Of a DNA stretch of 64,000 nucleotides, positions 53,570 through 62,265 are shown in pieces (within the stretch, counting starts at the first letter, position 1; each line of letters starts with the position of its first letter). Below the pieces are notes generated by a model. The model saw nothing but the letters and a program-made list of their open reading frames with translations, ran no database searches and had not been told where the DNA came from. The stretch comes from Candidatus Aminicenantota bacterium. GTDB taxonomy: Bacteria > Acidobacteriota > Aminicenantia > Aminicenantales > Aminicenantaceae. The DNA lies in assembly GCA_020344415.1 (NCBI GenBank), contig CP070825.1:2483574-2547573 (forward strand), given 5' to 3'. The position numbers and the translations under genes were made by a program.

Positions 53570-54823
53570 TTATTTCTTTTGTTCCATAAGCAATGTGCAC
53601 TGGTTGATCTTCATAACAACTTGATGTCTTTCTACGGAATTCTTACTCAGGTCCAGGGCTTTGTTTAGGTGTTGAATGGCCTTTTTATAGTCTTCTCTAA
53701 ATAAAAAGTAGTTTCCAAAATAAAACTGGACATTGTAATTCTCTCTATAGTCTTCTTGGTTCCTGAAAAAATCGATGTATTTTGGGATGTATAGGTTTTC
53801 CATATTGTATTTGTCTTTAAGTTGATTTCTTATTCCAAGCCCGATCGAGATTCCTGCAGCCAGGATTAGAACGCCGATCATCAGGGTGCAGTTTTTCTGG
53901 AGAAAATTGTTTCCATCTCTTTTTTTAGCTGTTTTTAGGTTTGATTTTAAGAGGGAGGCTTTTACCTTAGAGGAGACGTAGAAGCAGATAATTGCCAGCA
54001 AGATTCCTGCAATGATATCTACTACATAGTGGTCCCCCGTATAAGTTATGGTGAAAAATATTAATAGGCTGTAGAGATAGAAAAGAGAAGCCTTCCAGCG
54101 GTAGAGTTTCCATAGCATCAGGCTGCAGAGTGCAGGAAAAGCAGCGTGCAGGGATGGCATAGCAGCGATGGGATTTGTATTGAAGCCTGTTGTGAGGTCT
54201 GGAATTGCCATATTGTATAGGGTTACGTTGAAGTGAGAGATCTCAGGGATAATTTTGAAAAGATTTGCAGCTATCCACGGTGGGGCCGTCGGGATAATAA
54301 AGTATCCTGTGATTCCTATGGATATTAACAGATAAAACGATATCTTGAAGTCTAGAAAATATTCTGATTTATGAATCCATATGATCAAACCAACAAATAG
54401 AAAAGCAATAAAATGAGTGCCGTGGATGGCAGTCAGGGATTTTTCAAGCCATGTAAAGTTAACTGAATCTCCCGTTCCCAAAAGAGCATTTTGAAGAAAG
54501 TTTGAAGGGATGCCTCCGAATAGAAAATTTTCCATCTTTACTGCATATAAAGTGTAGACAGGAAGATTGAACTTACATGTCATAAAGTAGATAAGCCCTC
54601 TAAGGCTGTCAGATAAATAGACAAAGGCCAGGAAGACAAACCAGTCTTTCATTAGTATTTGTAATTTGCCAAGAAATACAGCTATCAGGATGATGACACA
54701 GAGGAGCAAAATTTTGGGGGCATATAAAAATCGATTGGAGAAAAAGAGAAACAGGAGAAAAATAATCAATAAGAAAGAGAGGAATAAAATCAGGTGTTTT
54801 TCGGAGAAAATTTTGGCTTTCAT
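53570..54823 (-). CDS. PAP2-family (inositolphosphotransferase-like) membrane protein with C-terminal TPR-like part
   Basis: A 417-residue membrane protein. The PAP2 catalytic segments are present: IPTAPPW, AMPSLHAAFPALCSL and TITYTGDHYVVDIIAGI, which correspond to the acid phosphatase/transferase motifs, of the PAP2_3 type used for phospholipid head-group exchange. After the last helix comes a soluble tail with one or two TPR-like units (YFGNYFLFREDYKKAIQHLNKALDLSK). It overlaps the GT87-like gene by four bases, so the pair probably works on a lipid-linked sugar or lipid. Confidence 0.78.
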   Translation of the reverse strand: MKAKIFSEKHLILFLSFLLIIFLLFLFFSNRFLYAPKILLLCVIILIAVFLGKLQILMKDWFVFLAFVYLSDSLRGLIYFMTCKFNLPVYTLYAVKMENFLFGGIPSNFLQNALLGTGDSVNFTWLEKSLTAIHGTHFIAFLFVGLIIWIHKSEYFLDFKISFYLLISIGITGYFIIPTAPPWIAANLFKIIPEISHFNVTLYNMAIPDLTTGFNTNPIAAMPSLHAAFPALCSLMLWKLYRWKASLFYLYSLLIFFTITYTGDHYVVDIIAGILLAIICFYVSSKVKASLLKSNLKTAKKRDGNNFLQKNCTLMIGVLILAAGISIGLGIRNQLKDKYNMENLYIPKYIDFFRNQEDYRENYNVQFYFGNYFLFREDYKKAIQHLNKALDLSKNSVERHQVVMKINQCTLLMEQKK

Positions 54824-56112
54824 TTTATTATTTTGAGGTGGCTGAGCTGCCTTGGCCTCTTAGAGAAATCATAATATGCTGTTAAAAATAAAAGCGCTAC
54901 TATTGACATGAGCCGGATTTGGTTGAATGGAAAACCTCCCCAAGGTGGGTAATACATAATAAAAAATAAAAGCAGGGAAAAAGGGATTATGTAAATATAT
55001 CTTCTCTCCTGGATTATTCTTTTAAATAAATAGGCTACAGGAAAAAGCATAATAACATAGTGGTGAATCCAGGAAATTGTGGATAAAATCAGGATTAAAA
55101 TCAATATGATAGATATATTGAGATTGTGGTTTTCCCATGTTATGAGTTCTTTGATTTTAGATTTGAATAGGAAAAAAAGGATGATAAGAAGGAGAATAAT
55201 GGTTGGGAAAACACAAGCTCTGGGAAGGCCATAGCCTATGAATAGCTGAGAGAGAAAGCCGTTGAGAGAACAGTTGTTCATGTGTGCACCAAAATCAAAG
55301 AACGCATTAGATTTTTCCCCGGAGAAAAAGTTGTTCAGAAACATGTTAAGGAAGCCGTTCCATAAGCTCGGTGAAAAAATAATAACTGATAGAAATAGAA
55401 TGATTGCGAAATTGATGAGGGAATAAAGGATATATCTGTATTTTTTTTGGAAGAAAAAAAAGACTAAAAATAAAGCGGGATAAATTTTAAGGAATATTGC
55501 CAAACACAGTAAAAAAGAAGAGATAAATTTCTTATCTGTTTTCAGCAGCACCATTGAAAGGAGAATAAGATCAAAAACTAATATATTTATCTGGCCGTAA
55601 TCGATAGTGGTCAGCAGAGGAATATTTCCAAGCATTATGAGGAAGAGAAATACAAGCGGGAGTTGGGTTTCCTCTTTTCTTAATTCCAATAACCTGTAAA
55701 TGAGAAATATGGTGATAAAAGTCAGTAATATGTTAAAAATAAATAGGAATAGAAAATAATCTGGGAAGTCCAATAAAGTAAGAGGAATAAATATTTGAGC
55801 CAGCACAGGTAGATAGACATAGGGATAGATTTTCTCGCTTTTACCAAAGATGGAATCCGCTAAAGTTTGAAATTCCTCCCAATCGTAAATATCAATTTTT
55901 TTTGTAATTCCTTTAGCTGCCGTATAAAAAGAGGGCGAGTCGCGATCCCATTGATTTGCGTAGGGAAGGACTTGAAAGAAAAAAACTGATAATAAAACTG
56001 ATATTGTAATCAATAAAAAAATTTTTCTTTGGAAGAATTTAAAAAAAATAATTTTGTCCACAGATCTATAAATATCTTTTAACGAGACTCTTTTATTCAG
56101 TATGTTTTTCAT
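54820..56112 (-). CDS. GT87-like (DUF2029) membrane glycosyltransferase
   Basis: A 430-residue protein with about 10-11 helices. After the first helix, ANQWDRDSPSFYTAAKGITK contains an acidic loop typical of GT-C enzymes, and the FLKIYPALFLVFFFF segment recalls GT87 mannosyltransferases that use polyprenol-phosphate sugars. Codon usage is more AT-rich and the protein is rich in Ile, Phe and Leu. It is coupled to the PAP2-like gene. Acceptor and sugar are unknown. Confidence 0.7.
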   Translation of the reverse strand: MKNILNKRVSLKDIYRSVDKIIFFKFFQRKIFLLITISVLLSVFFFQVLPYANQWDRDSPSFYTAAKGITKKIDIYDWEEFQTLADSIFGKSEKIYPYVYLPVLAQIFIPLTLLDFPDYFLFLFIFNILLTFITIFLIYRLLELRKEETQLPLVFLFLIMLGNIPLLTTIDYGQINILVFDLILLSMVLLKTDKKFISSFLLCLAIFLKIYPALFLVFFFFQKKYRYILYSLINFAIILFLSVIIFSPSLWNGFLNMFLNNFFSGEKSNAFFDFGAHMNNCSLNGFLSQLFIGYGLPRACVFPTIILLLIILFFLFKSKIKELITWENHNLNISIILILILILSTISWIHHYVIMLFPVAYLFKRIIQERRYIYIIPFSLLLFFIMYYPPWGGFPFNQIRLMSIVALLFLTAYYDFSKRPRQLSHLKIIK

Positions 56113-56195
56113 AGCGTTTTTTGTTTTTTTCTTGTGAGATTGTTGCAGTTCCTTCGACGTCCAAAATGAAATATTTATGTATGTTAAAGCTTTTT

Positions 56196-56774
56196 TTAAT
56201 GTTTTTCGCTCCTAGATTGAGAGTTGAGAATAAAATGTTTTGGGAAGCGTATGAATTTGTTATTCCATAGGACAATGTCTTTTTCATAATCTTCAAGTTT
56301 ATCGACATGGAAAAGTCCTTGTTCAGGACTTTTTGGATCGAATCTCCAGCCTTCCATGAATCCCTTTCTTCCGAAGGAAGCAATAATGAATTCTTTCTTA
56401 TCTTTGGTCGTTATGCCATATTGTATGACTCCCTTTCCTGTCCAAATTCGATAGGGATAACCCCACCAGTCAACGTTGCGAATTATTTTTAGATAGGGAG
56501 ATAATTCTCTTATGATTGCCTTTTTGTAGTTCAACCGGCCCTGAGGATTCGTCGGAGGTTTTAAGTGATCAACAATATATGAGTTTATGGCTTCTGACCA
56601 ATTTTGCATATCAAGCATAGTCGATTTTTGGGCAGCTCTTTCTCTTGCAGTCGTGAACAGAGGTATTAGTAGTGCAATAATAGTAGCAATAAATATTAGG
56701 GAGACAAGAAATTCACCGATAGTAAAACCTTTTTTTTCCATTCGGGTGGAGATTTTATCCTCACGATTTTTCAT
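56196..56774 (-). CDS. Type IV pilin-like/pseudopilin protein
   Basis: A 192-residue protein with a prepilin signal: KKGFTIGEFLVSLIFIATII, where cleavage would fall after the Gly and the fifth mature residue is Glu, as required. The single helix is followed by a soluble domain (KSTMLDMQNWSEAINSYIVD, WWGYPYRIW) typical of type II secretion pseudopilins. An alternative start is Met12 (56741). No secretion machinery genes are adjacent; the neighbours are a GT87-like gene and queE. It would be processed by a prepilin peptidase encoded elsewhere. Confidence 0.8.
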   Translation of the reverse strand: MKNREDKISTRMEKKGFTIGEFLVSLIFIATIIALLIPLFTTARERAAQKSTMLDMQNWSEAINSYIVDHLKPPTNPQGRLNYKKAIIRELSPYLKIIRNVDWWGYPYRIWTGKGVIQYGITTKDKKEFIIASFGRKGFMEGWRFDPKSPEQGLFHVDKLEDYEKDIVLWNNKFIRFPKHFILNSQSRSEKH

Positions 56775-56784
56775 TCTTTTGGCT

Positions 56785-57414
56785 CTACTTCAAACCGTAC
56801 ACTTTATGGAGCTGGATTGAGAGTCTAATGTTTTTTAAATCAGCCTTTAGGGCTTCCTTTAAAAGTCTAATCCCTAAATTCATGCTCCTTTTTCTGTTGG
56901 ATTGAGGCTGGAGAAGGATGGGTGTTTTCTCGGGAAATTTCTTTCTGATCCTCTTGATGACTTCGAAATTTAAGTTCTCGGTTAAGACTATCTTAACTTC
57001 CTTTGCTTTATCTTTATATTCAGGCCGAGAATAGTATTTATTGGGCTTTGGAGAAATAGAGTACCAGTCCACTGGCAATGGGCGAAAGACTGTGGCATTC
57101 GTTTCGACCTGAACTTTAAATTTTTCTCTTTTAAGAGATTTTACAAGCTCCTTTACATCCTGTAAGAGAGGTTCGCCTCCTGTAAGACACACCCATTGTG
57201 CAGGATAGCTTTTTCTCAATTTTTTAATCTTTTCCAAGACTTGAGAAATCGAATATTCTCGTCCCTTATTCCAGGCATATTTTGTGTCACAGAAAGAGCA
57301 TTTGAGGTTGCATCCTGAAAAGCGCACAAAGAGGGTGGGCTCGCCCTGTCTGCGACCTTCGCCCTGTATGGCGGAGAATATCTCAGTTATCTTCAGAATA
57401 TGTGGCTGAGGCAT
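56785..57414 (-). CDS. queE: 7-carboxy-7-deazaguanine synthase QueE (radical SAM)
   Basis: A 209-residue protein. The N-terminus reads EIFSAIQGEGRRQGEPTLFV, and the radical SAM motif is CNLKCSFCDT (CxxxCxxC). CLTGGEPLLQ is the SAM-binding motif. QueE turns carboxy-tetrahydropterin into 7-carboxy-7-deazaguanine on the way to queuosine. It is the last gene of the queC-queD-queE operon. Its start overlaps queD by 32 bp, which is a longer overlap than usual. Confidence 0.93.
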   Translation of the reverse strand: MPQPHILKITEIFSAIQGEGRRQGEPTLFVRFSGCNLKCSFCDTKYAWNKGREYSISQVLEKIKKLRKSYPAQWVCLTGGEPLLQDVKELVKSLKREKFKVQVETNATVFRPLPVDWYSISPKPNKYYSRPEYKDKAKEVKIVLTENLNFEVIKRIRKKFPEKTPILLQPQSNRKRSMNLGIRLLKEALKADLKNIRLSIQLHKVYGLK

Positions 57415-57730
57415 CCTCTGATTCCCAGACTGTCACTTTTTTTAAAGGGAGTTGCTTTTTCAATTCAAAGAAGAATTGTCGAGCCAAATTTTCAGCGGAG
57501 GGATTAAACTCATAGACTTCGTTGAGAAGTGTATGGTCTGGCAGTATCTCGGACAGTTTTTTTTTAATTTCTATAAAGTCTATTACGATTCCCGTCTTAT
57601 CTAGCTCTCTCACTTCGACTTCGATTTCTACTTGAAAAGTATGTCCATGAATTTTTTCACACTTTCCCTTATATTCTTTTAAAAAATGCGCAGCCTGAAA
57701 CCTATCACTTACCTTAAGTATCCAGCTCAT
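57383..57730 (-). CDS. queD: 6-carboxy-tetrahydropterin synthase QueD
   Basis: A 115-residue tunnel-fold enzyme. Zinc-binding histidines are in FQAAHFL and KIHGHTFQV, with Cys in GKCEKIHGH as catalytic residue, and the C-terminal Glu is in VWESEDASATY. It makes 6-carboxy-5,6,7,8-tetrahydropterin from dihydroneopterin triphosphate. It overlaps queC by four bases upstream and queE by 32 bases downstream, so all three are one unit. Confidence 0.93.
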   Translation of the reverse strand: MSWILKVSDRFQAAHFLKEYKGKCEKIHGHTFQVEIEVEVRELDKTGIVIDFIEIKKKLSEILPDHTLLNEVYEFNPSAENLARQFFFELKKQLPLKKVTVWESEDASATYSEDN

Positions 57731-58422
57731 AATTTTCCTTCCTTCTCCAATCTAAAAATCAAGGGGTCTTTTGAATCAACTTCTTCCCAGGCTTTTTGGC
57801 GTAAAAGGCATGAGGAACATTTCTGGCAGGGAATTTCTTCCCCGAAATAACAGGAAATGGTATAGGAATAATCAACCCCTAAAGAAAGGCCTTTCTTTAT
57901 AATTTCGGACTTCTTCATGTTCACAAAAGGAGCGAGGATTTTGGTCTTCCTTTTGCTGACTGCGGCCTTTGTTCCCTTGTTTATGGCATCTTCCATTGCT
58001 TTTACAAACTGGCTTCGTGTGTCTGGATAATTTGGGGAGTCCAGCGTGTTGAAACCACAGACAATCTCTTTTGTTCCCTCGGCTTCTGCTAAGGCCGCAG
58101 CCAAGGACAGGAATATGCCGTTTCTAAAGGGTACATATGTAGAGGGTACTCCTTCTTCGATTTGCTCCACTCTTTTGTACTCAGGAAGTGGGAGGTTTAT
58201 ATCAAGGAGGGAAGAGCCTCCAATTTGTTTGAGGTCCACGTGCATAATCTTATGGGGAATGCTGAGCTTTTTGACCAATTTTTGGGCTATGCTTATCTCA
58301 ACTTTATGGCGCTGCCCGTAATCGAATGTAAGAGCGCAGACCTTTTCATAACGATTAAGAGCCCAGTACAGAGCCGTTGTTGAGTCAATACCTCCGGAAA
58401 AAAGAACGATACTCTTTTTCAT
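57727..58422 (-). CDS. queC: 7-cyano-7-deazaguanine synthase QueC
   Basis: A 231-residue enzyme. The PP-loop SGGIDSTTALYWAL is at residues 9-22 and the zinc-binding cysteines are in CYFGEEIPCQKCSSC near residue 190. It converts 7-carboxy-7-deazaguanine plus ammonia to preQ0 using ATP. It is the first gene of the queuosine operon. The 146 bp between it and the next gene on the plus strand contain a promoter for the V-ATPase side. Confidence 0.94.
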   Translation of the reverse strand: MKKSIVLFSGGIDSTTALYWALNRYEKVCALTFDYGQRHKVEISIAQKLVKKLSIPHKIMHVDLKQIGGSSLLDINLPLPEYKRVEQIEEGVPSTYVPFRNGIFLSLAAALAEAEGTKEIVCGFNTLDSPNYPDTRSQFVKAMEDAINKGTKAAVSKRKTKILAPFVNMKKSEIIKKGLSLGVDYSYTISCYFGEEIPCQKCSSCLLRQKAWEEVDSKDPLIFRLEKEGKL

Positions 58423-58481
58423 CTTGGAAGATTCTATGCCAGATAATAAAAGATGGAGCCTTTTTTTTCAAGGCGCTTTAC

Positions 58482-58511
58482 TTGACAATACAATTTATGC
58501 GATGCTATATG
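58482..58511 (+). promoter_or_regulatory. Probable sigma-70-type promoter of the V-ATPase operon
   Basis: TTGACA (58482-58487) is followed 17-18 bp later by CTATAT/TATATG (58505-58511). It lies 57 bp before the first gene of the plus-strand operon. Confidence 0.5.
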
Positions 58512-58568
58512 ACTCGAGACTTCCTTGGATAAGCGGGAAGAATTGATTTATTTGAATAGATCAAGCAG

Positions 58569-59417
58569 ATGGAAGAAGGAACTCTAAAAAATAAAGATAC
58601 AGAGCTCCCAGAGAATGCTTATGAACTCCTTTCTAGAACTAGAGAAGGAACGGATATTACCGTCCGTGACGATCAGCATGATTTTTCCTCTCTTTTAGAT
58701 TCAGTTAAGAAATGCAGAAAGAGAGGCCTACGCTTTCGCTTGATTGATTCAGGAGTGCTCGATGGTTTCAATCTTGAGTGGCTGGGCAAGGCAGGCGCAG
58801 ACATTTATACTTCTGATGAGATAAGGATAGATGCCTTGGAACTGGAGTTAATGAAAAGGGCGTGCAAAAAGGGCAAAGCCTTTCTTTCGTATTTTTATCA
58901 TGGGCCATTAGAGTCAGATGAACCAGAAAATGAGGCAGATTCCCTCTCATTTACAGAGCTTAAAAATTTGGCAAGGAATGGAGTATATTTTTATATAACC
59001 AATAGAGAAAGAAAGCTGTCTTTTTCAGCGCTTAATGAATTGGCGCATGCTTGCCTAAGAGGAAGAAGCTGGCTAGTCTATTATCACTTTGGCCCGATAG
59101 AGCCTGCTCTTGAAGAGCTTGGACTGAACGGAGCATGGATCCACATCACAGATCAAAGCTTCTATGAGGATGGGGATACCAATTTTGTATTGGATGCAGT
59201 AAAATCATCACTTTCAAGCGGGATGAGGATGGTGGTCCACGTAGAGAAAGAGCTGGATTATAGCATCCTTCGCGATATAATGAGTGCTGGAGCTTATGTC
59301 TTGTTTAAGTATTCGCTTTTTGATTACAAATCTCCTTTTAGGTCTCTGGAGCGGGAGGCGAGAAAAAGAAAGCCTGATTTTCGGGCCTGTTACCTTTATC
59401 CGAATTTTTTGCCCTAA
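58569..59417 (+). CDS. Unknown soluble protein at the head of the V-ATPase operon
   Basis: A 282-residue protein with no signal peptide or membrane segment. I do not recognise a family. It has an apparent internal repeat: LGKAGADIYTSDE with AFLSYFYHGPLES, then LARNGVYFYITNRE with WLVYYHFGPIEP, then LGLNGAWIHITDQS and IMSAGAYVLFKYS. The repeated theme is a helix, then Gly-hydrophobic-strand, suggesting an alpha/beta repeat or barrel. The ribosome site is weak. It lies 40 bp before the first V-ATPase gene behind a shared promoter, so a role in regulation or assembly of the enzyme is possible but unproven. Confidence 0.75.
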   Translation: MEEGTLKNKDTELPENAYELLSRTREGTDITVRDDQHDFSSLLDSVKKCRKRGLRFRLIDSGVLDGFNLEWLGKAGADIYTSDEIRIDALELELMKRACKKGKAFLSYFYHGPLESDEPENEADSLSFTELKNLARNGVYFYITNRERKLSFSALNELAHACLRGRSWLVYYHFGPIEPALEELGLNGAWIHITDQSFYEDGDTNFVLDAVKSSLSSGMRMVVHVEKELDYSILRDIMSAGAYVLFKYSLFDYKSPFRSLEREARKRKPDFRACYLYPNFLP

Positions 59418-59457
59418 AAAATTAGGGGCGATTCCATTTTTAAAAAGGAATACATGA

Positions 59458-59817
59458 GTGGTCGAAGAAACAAAAAAAATCGAAGCACAAATTGCTCTTC
59501 AGAAGATTAAAGAAGCTGAGGAAAAAGCCAAAAGCATAATTCAGGATACTCGAGAGAAGCAGGCTCCCAGGATTATTCAAGATGCTTTTGATGAAGCGAA
59601 AGCAATAAAAGAAAGCGTCTTAAAAAAGGCCAGAGCAGAAGCTGAAAAGAAGAAGAAGGCCATAATTCAAAAAGCCACAAAGGAAGCAGAAAAAATAAAG
59701 CTTGAGGCTGAAAAGGAAGCCGCTTTCCTCAGTAAGAGTGCTGAAAAGGCGCTGTCAAAGGCAGTTGAAAAAGCTGCCAAAAAAATAGACGATTTTATCG
59801 AGGAGGTTTCTTTATAA
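59458..59817 (+). CDS. V-type ATPase coiled-coil stalk subunit (G/H-like)
   Basis: A 119-residue protein that is almost entirely charged alpha helix (EKAKSIIQDTREKQ, AEAEKKKKAIIQKATKEAEK), with Ala/Glu/Lys heptads typical of the peripheral-stalk subunit that pairs with subunit E. The start is a GTG at 59458 after AAGGA; an ATG at 59454 is out of frame. It lies three bases before the subunit I gene. The family call rests on coiled-coil character and operon position. Confidence 0.8.
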   Translation: MVEETKKIEAQIALQKIKEAEEKAKSIIQDTREKQAPRIIQDAFDEAKAIKESVLKKARAEAEKKKKAIIQKATKEAEKIKLEAEKEAAFLSKSAEKALSKAVEKAAKKIDDFIEEVSL

Positions 59818-59820
59818 TTC

Positions 59821-61737
59821 ATGGCTATAGCCGAAGTTCAGAAGATTCAGATTCTTGCCCACAGGGCTGCGAAAATGGAAATTCTCTCCTCTATCCAAGA
59901 GGAGGGGCTTATTCATCTTGAAAGTGCGGACTTTGATGAGTTGGGGCTAAATTCGCCCACCCCTGACATTTCCCAGCTTGAACATTCTCTTCATCGGTTA
60001 TCGCACGCTTTGACCTATCTTTCCAAGTGGGAAGAAAAAGGGTTTGTAAAGAGGATGTTTTCTCAAAAACCCCAATTGGATCGCCAGAAAAGAGAAGAAG
60101 TTTTAAGCATGGACTACCTCCCTTTACTGGATGAGATTGATAAACTTGAGGCTCGAAAAAACGAATTGACATCAGAAATAAGATTTTTAGAAAAAGAATT
60201 AGAGTTTCTTTTTCCACTCAAAACCCTAGAATTGCCGCTCACGTCCTTGGAGCCGACAGATTCAGCGGAAATTCTCCTCGGCACCTTGCCCTTATCTCGG
60301 GAGGAAGATTTCCAGAAGATGGCTGCGGAAGAACCCCTCTGTTATGAAGTCATAAATAAAGAAAAAAGATATAGTTATCTCTTGGTTGTTTATCTTAAGA
60401 AGGAAAAAGTCCATCTCGAGCAGATCCTGAAAGAATTAAATTTTAGTCCCCTTTATTTAACCGAATCCATATTGAGCAGAGCTGAAGGAATAGATAAGGT
60501 AGAAGATGTCATAGGAAAGATTAGTAAAGAGATAAAAGAGAAAAAGAAAAGGTTCGAGGCTTTAGAGAGGGAGGGCCAGAGTCTTTTTACAAATCGTGAG
60601 AATCTCATGCTTGTCTATGATGTTCTCCATAATGAACGGGAGAAAATACTGTCTTCGCGCCTCTCAGGAGAAACAGAGCGTGCTTTCTATCTGGAGGGCT
60701 GGGTTCGCTCTTCTGATATTGGGAGTCTCAGATCCAAACTTGAACCATATTCCCAAGTTGTAGAATTGTATTTTCGTCCTCCTCTTCCAGAAGAGGATCC
60801 GCCCGTTATCCTTGAAAATCCCAAGGCAAGTCAGCCTTTTGAGGTTGTTACAAAGCTCTATGGTCTTCCACTGCGCGGTTCGTTTGATCCCACTCTTCCG
60901 TTGGCTCCATTTTTCTTTTTATTCGTTGGTTTATGTGTGAGCGAAGCAGGCTACGGACTGCTGGTTGCGCTTCTTAGCTTCCTCTTCATCAAGTTCGGAA
61001 AACCTAAGGGAGGCTTGCTGCAATTCTTAAAGCTTCTTTCTCTCCTGGGGATTTCAACCGTTATTCTTGGGACGCTTGTAGGTGGCTGGTTTGGGTTTCC
61101 TGTGCGCAGTCTAATGCTCTTAGATCCTCTCCAAGACCCTCTCTCGTTCCTGGGGCTTGCGATTGCCCTGGGATTTATTCAGGTCTGGTTTGGAACCCTT
61201 CTGAATATGATTAATGGACTGAAGAATAAGCTCTACCTTCAATCCATATTTGTCCAGGGCGGATGGCTACTACTCCTTCCTAGCATTGTCTTGTATTTTA
61301 TCCCGCAGACAAAAAAGCCGATTTGGGGAATTTTGACGCTTCTGGGCGCAGCGGGAATCGTCTTTTTTGCCTCACCCAGCCGGAATCCTTTTGCGCGGTT
61401 TTTTGGGGGATTGTACAGCCTTTACGATATCTCCAGATATTTGGCCGATGTTCTTTCCTATTCGCGGCTCCTGGCACTGGGTCTGGCAACCACTGTCATT
61501 GCCATGGTCGTGAATACTCTTTGCCGGACAGCACTCGGAATCCCCTGGGTGGGCTGGCTATTTGCTGCTTTAATCTTTGTCGGCGGCCATTTGTTTAATC
61601 TTGGGATTAGCTTTCTAGGTGGGTTTGTCCACTCTATGCGTCTTCAATTTGTTGAGTTTTTCAGCAAGTTCTTCAAATCTGGGGGCAGGCCTTTCAAACC
61701 TTTTGAACTTGAAAGTAAGTATGTTGATTTTATCTGA
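59821..61737 (+). CDS. V-type ATPase subunit I (a subunit)
   Basis: A 638-residue protein. The soluble N-terminal half (about 1-340) holds two coiled-coil arms. The C-terminal half has seven or eight helices, starting near LAPFFFLFVGLCVSEAGYGLLVALL. Helices near the end carry SRLLALGLATTVIAMVVN, with the conserved Arg that faces the rotor ring. It forms the ion channel half-sites with subunit K. Short spacing on both sides keeps it in the operon. Confidence 0.93.
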   Translation: MAIAEVQKIQILAHRAAKMEILSSIQEEGLIHLESADFDELGLNSPTPDISQLEHSLHRLSHALTYLSKWEEKGFVKRMFSQKPQLDRQKREEVLSMDYLPLLDEIDKLEARKNELTSEIRFLEKELEFLFPLKTLELPLTSLEPTDSAEILLGTLPLSREEDFQKMAAEEPLCYEVINKEKRYSYLLVVYLKKEKVHLEQILKELNFSPLYLTESILSRAEGIDKVEDVIGKISKEIKEKKKRFEALEREGQSLFTNRENLMLVYDVLHNEREKILSSRLSGETERAFYLEGWVRSSDIGSLRSKLEPYSQVVELYFRPPLPEEDPPVILENPKASQPFEVVTKLYGLPLRGSFDPTLPLAPFFFLFVGLCVSEAGYGLLVALLSFLFIKFGKPKGGLLQFLKLLSLLGISTVILGTLVGGWFGFPVRSLMLLDPLQDPLSFLGLAIALGFIQVWFGTLLNMINGLKNKLYLQSIFVQGGWLLLLPSIVLYFIPQTKKPIWGILTLLGAAGIVFFASPSRNPFARFFGGLYSLYDISRYLADVLSYSRLLALGLATTVIAMVVNTLCRTALGIPWVGWLFAALIFVGGHLFNLGISFLGGFVHSMRLQFVEFFSKFFKSGGRPFKPFELESKYVDFI

Positions 61738-61775
61738 ATAAATTTGTTCACCGAGAACGTAAGGAGGTGGAAGAA

Positions 61776-62249
61776 ATGGCGTTAGGATTCACTTTAGCTG
61801 TTTTCGGAGGAGCCCTTGCCGTAGTGCTCGGAGGGATTGGCTCAGCGATAGGAGTCGGCCTCGCAGGGCAGGCCTCGAGTGGAGTCATGAGCGAGGATCC
61901 AGAAAAGTTCGGGAGTCTTCTCCTGCTTGTGGCCCTTCCAGGCACTCAGGGCATTTACGGATTCCTAAGCGCTTTTTTAGTCATTTTAAAATTAGGTCTA
62001 GTAGGTGGAGCATTGGCTTCTCCATCGCTTCACCAGGGCTGGCAGATTCTCATCGCATGTGCACCAGTAGCATTTGCGGGATTGGTTTCAGGAATCCATC
62101 AGGGAAAGGTCTGTGCTTCGGGTGTCTATATGGTTGCCAAGCAGCCCAAGGACCTCATGAAACCTGTTATCATGGCTGCTCTGGTAGAAACCTATGCGGT
62201 CCTGGGATTGCTCATTACAATCCTTCTTCTCAACGGAATAGAACTTTAG
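61776..62249 (+). CDS. V-type ATPase subunit K (proteolipid, c subunit), Na+-type
   Basis: A 157-residue protein with four helices in two hairpins, from the ATG at 61776, eight bases after AAGGAGG. The second helix has LPGTQGIYGF (Leu54, Thr57, Gln58), the third HQGK (Gln109) and the fourth LVETYAVLG (Glu138). These match the Na+ ligands Leu61, Thr64, Gln65, Gln110 and Glu139 of E. hirae NtpK, with identical spacing of 29 residues between the last two. The first hairpin has no carboxylate, so each chain has one ion site, as in NtpK. Na+ specificity is inferred from this match. Confidence 0.93.
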   Translation: MALGFTLAVFGGALAVVLGGIGSAIGVGLAGQASSGVMSEDPEKFGSLLLLVALPGTQGIYGFLSAFLVILKLGLVGGALASPSLHQGWQILIACAPVAFAGLVSGIHQGKVCASGVYMVAKQPKDLMKPVIMAALVETYAVLGLLITILLLNGIEL

Positions 62250-62265
62250 AATTTTTGAGAGAGAA

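Noticed and set aside
56093..56383. Minus-strand 96-codon frame overlapping the pilin-like gene
   Set aside because: It is out of frame with the pilin gene, overlaps it by almost 190 bases, and shows no domain.
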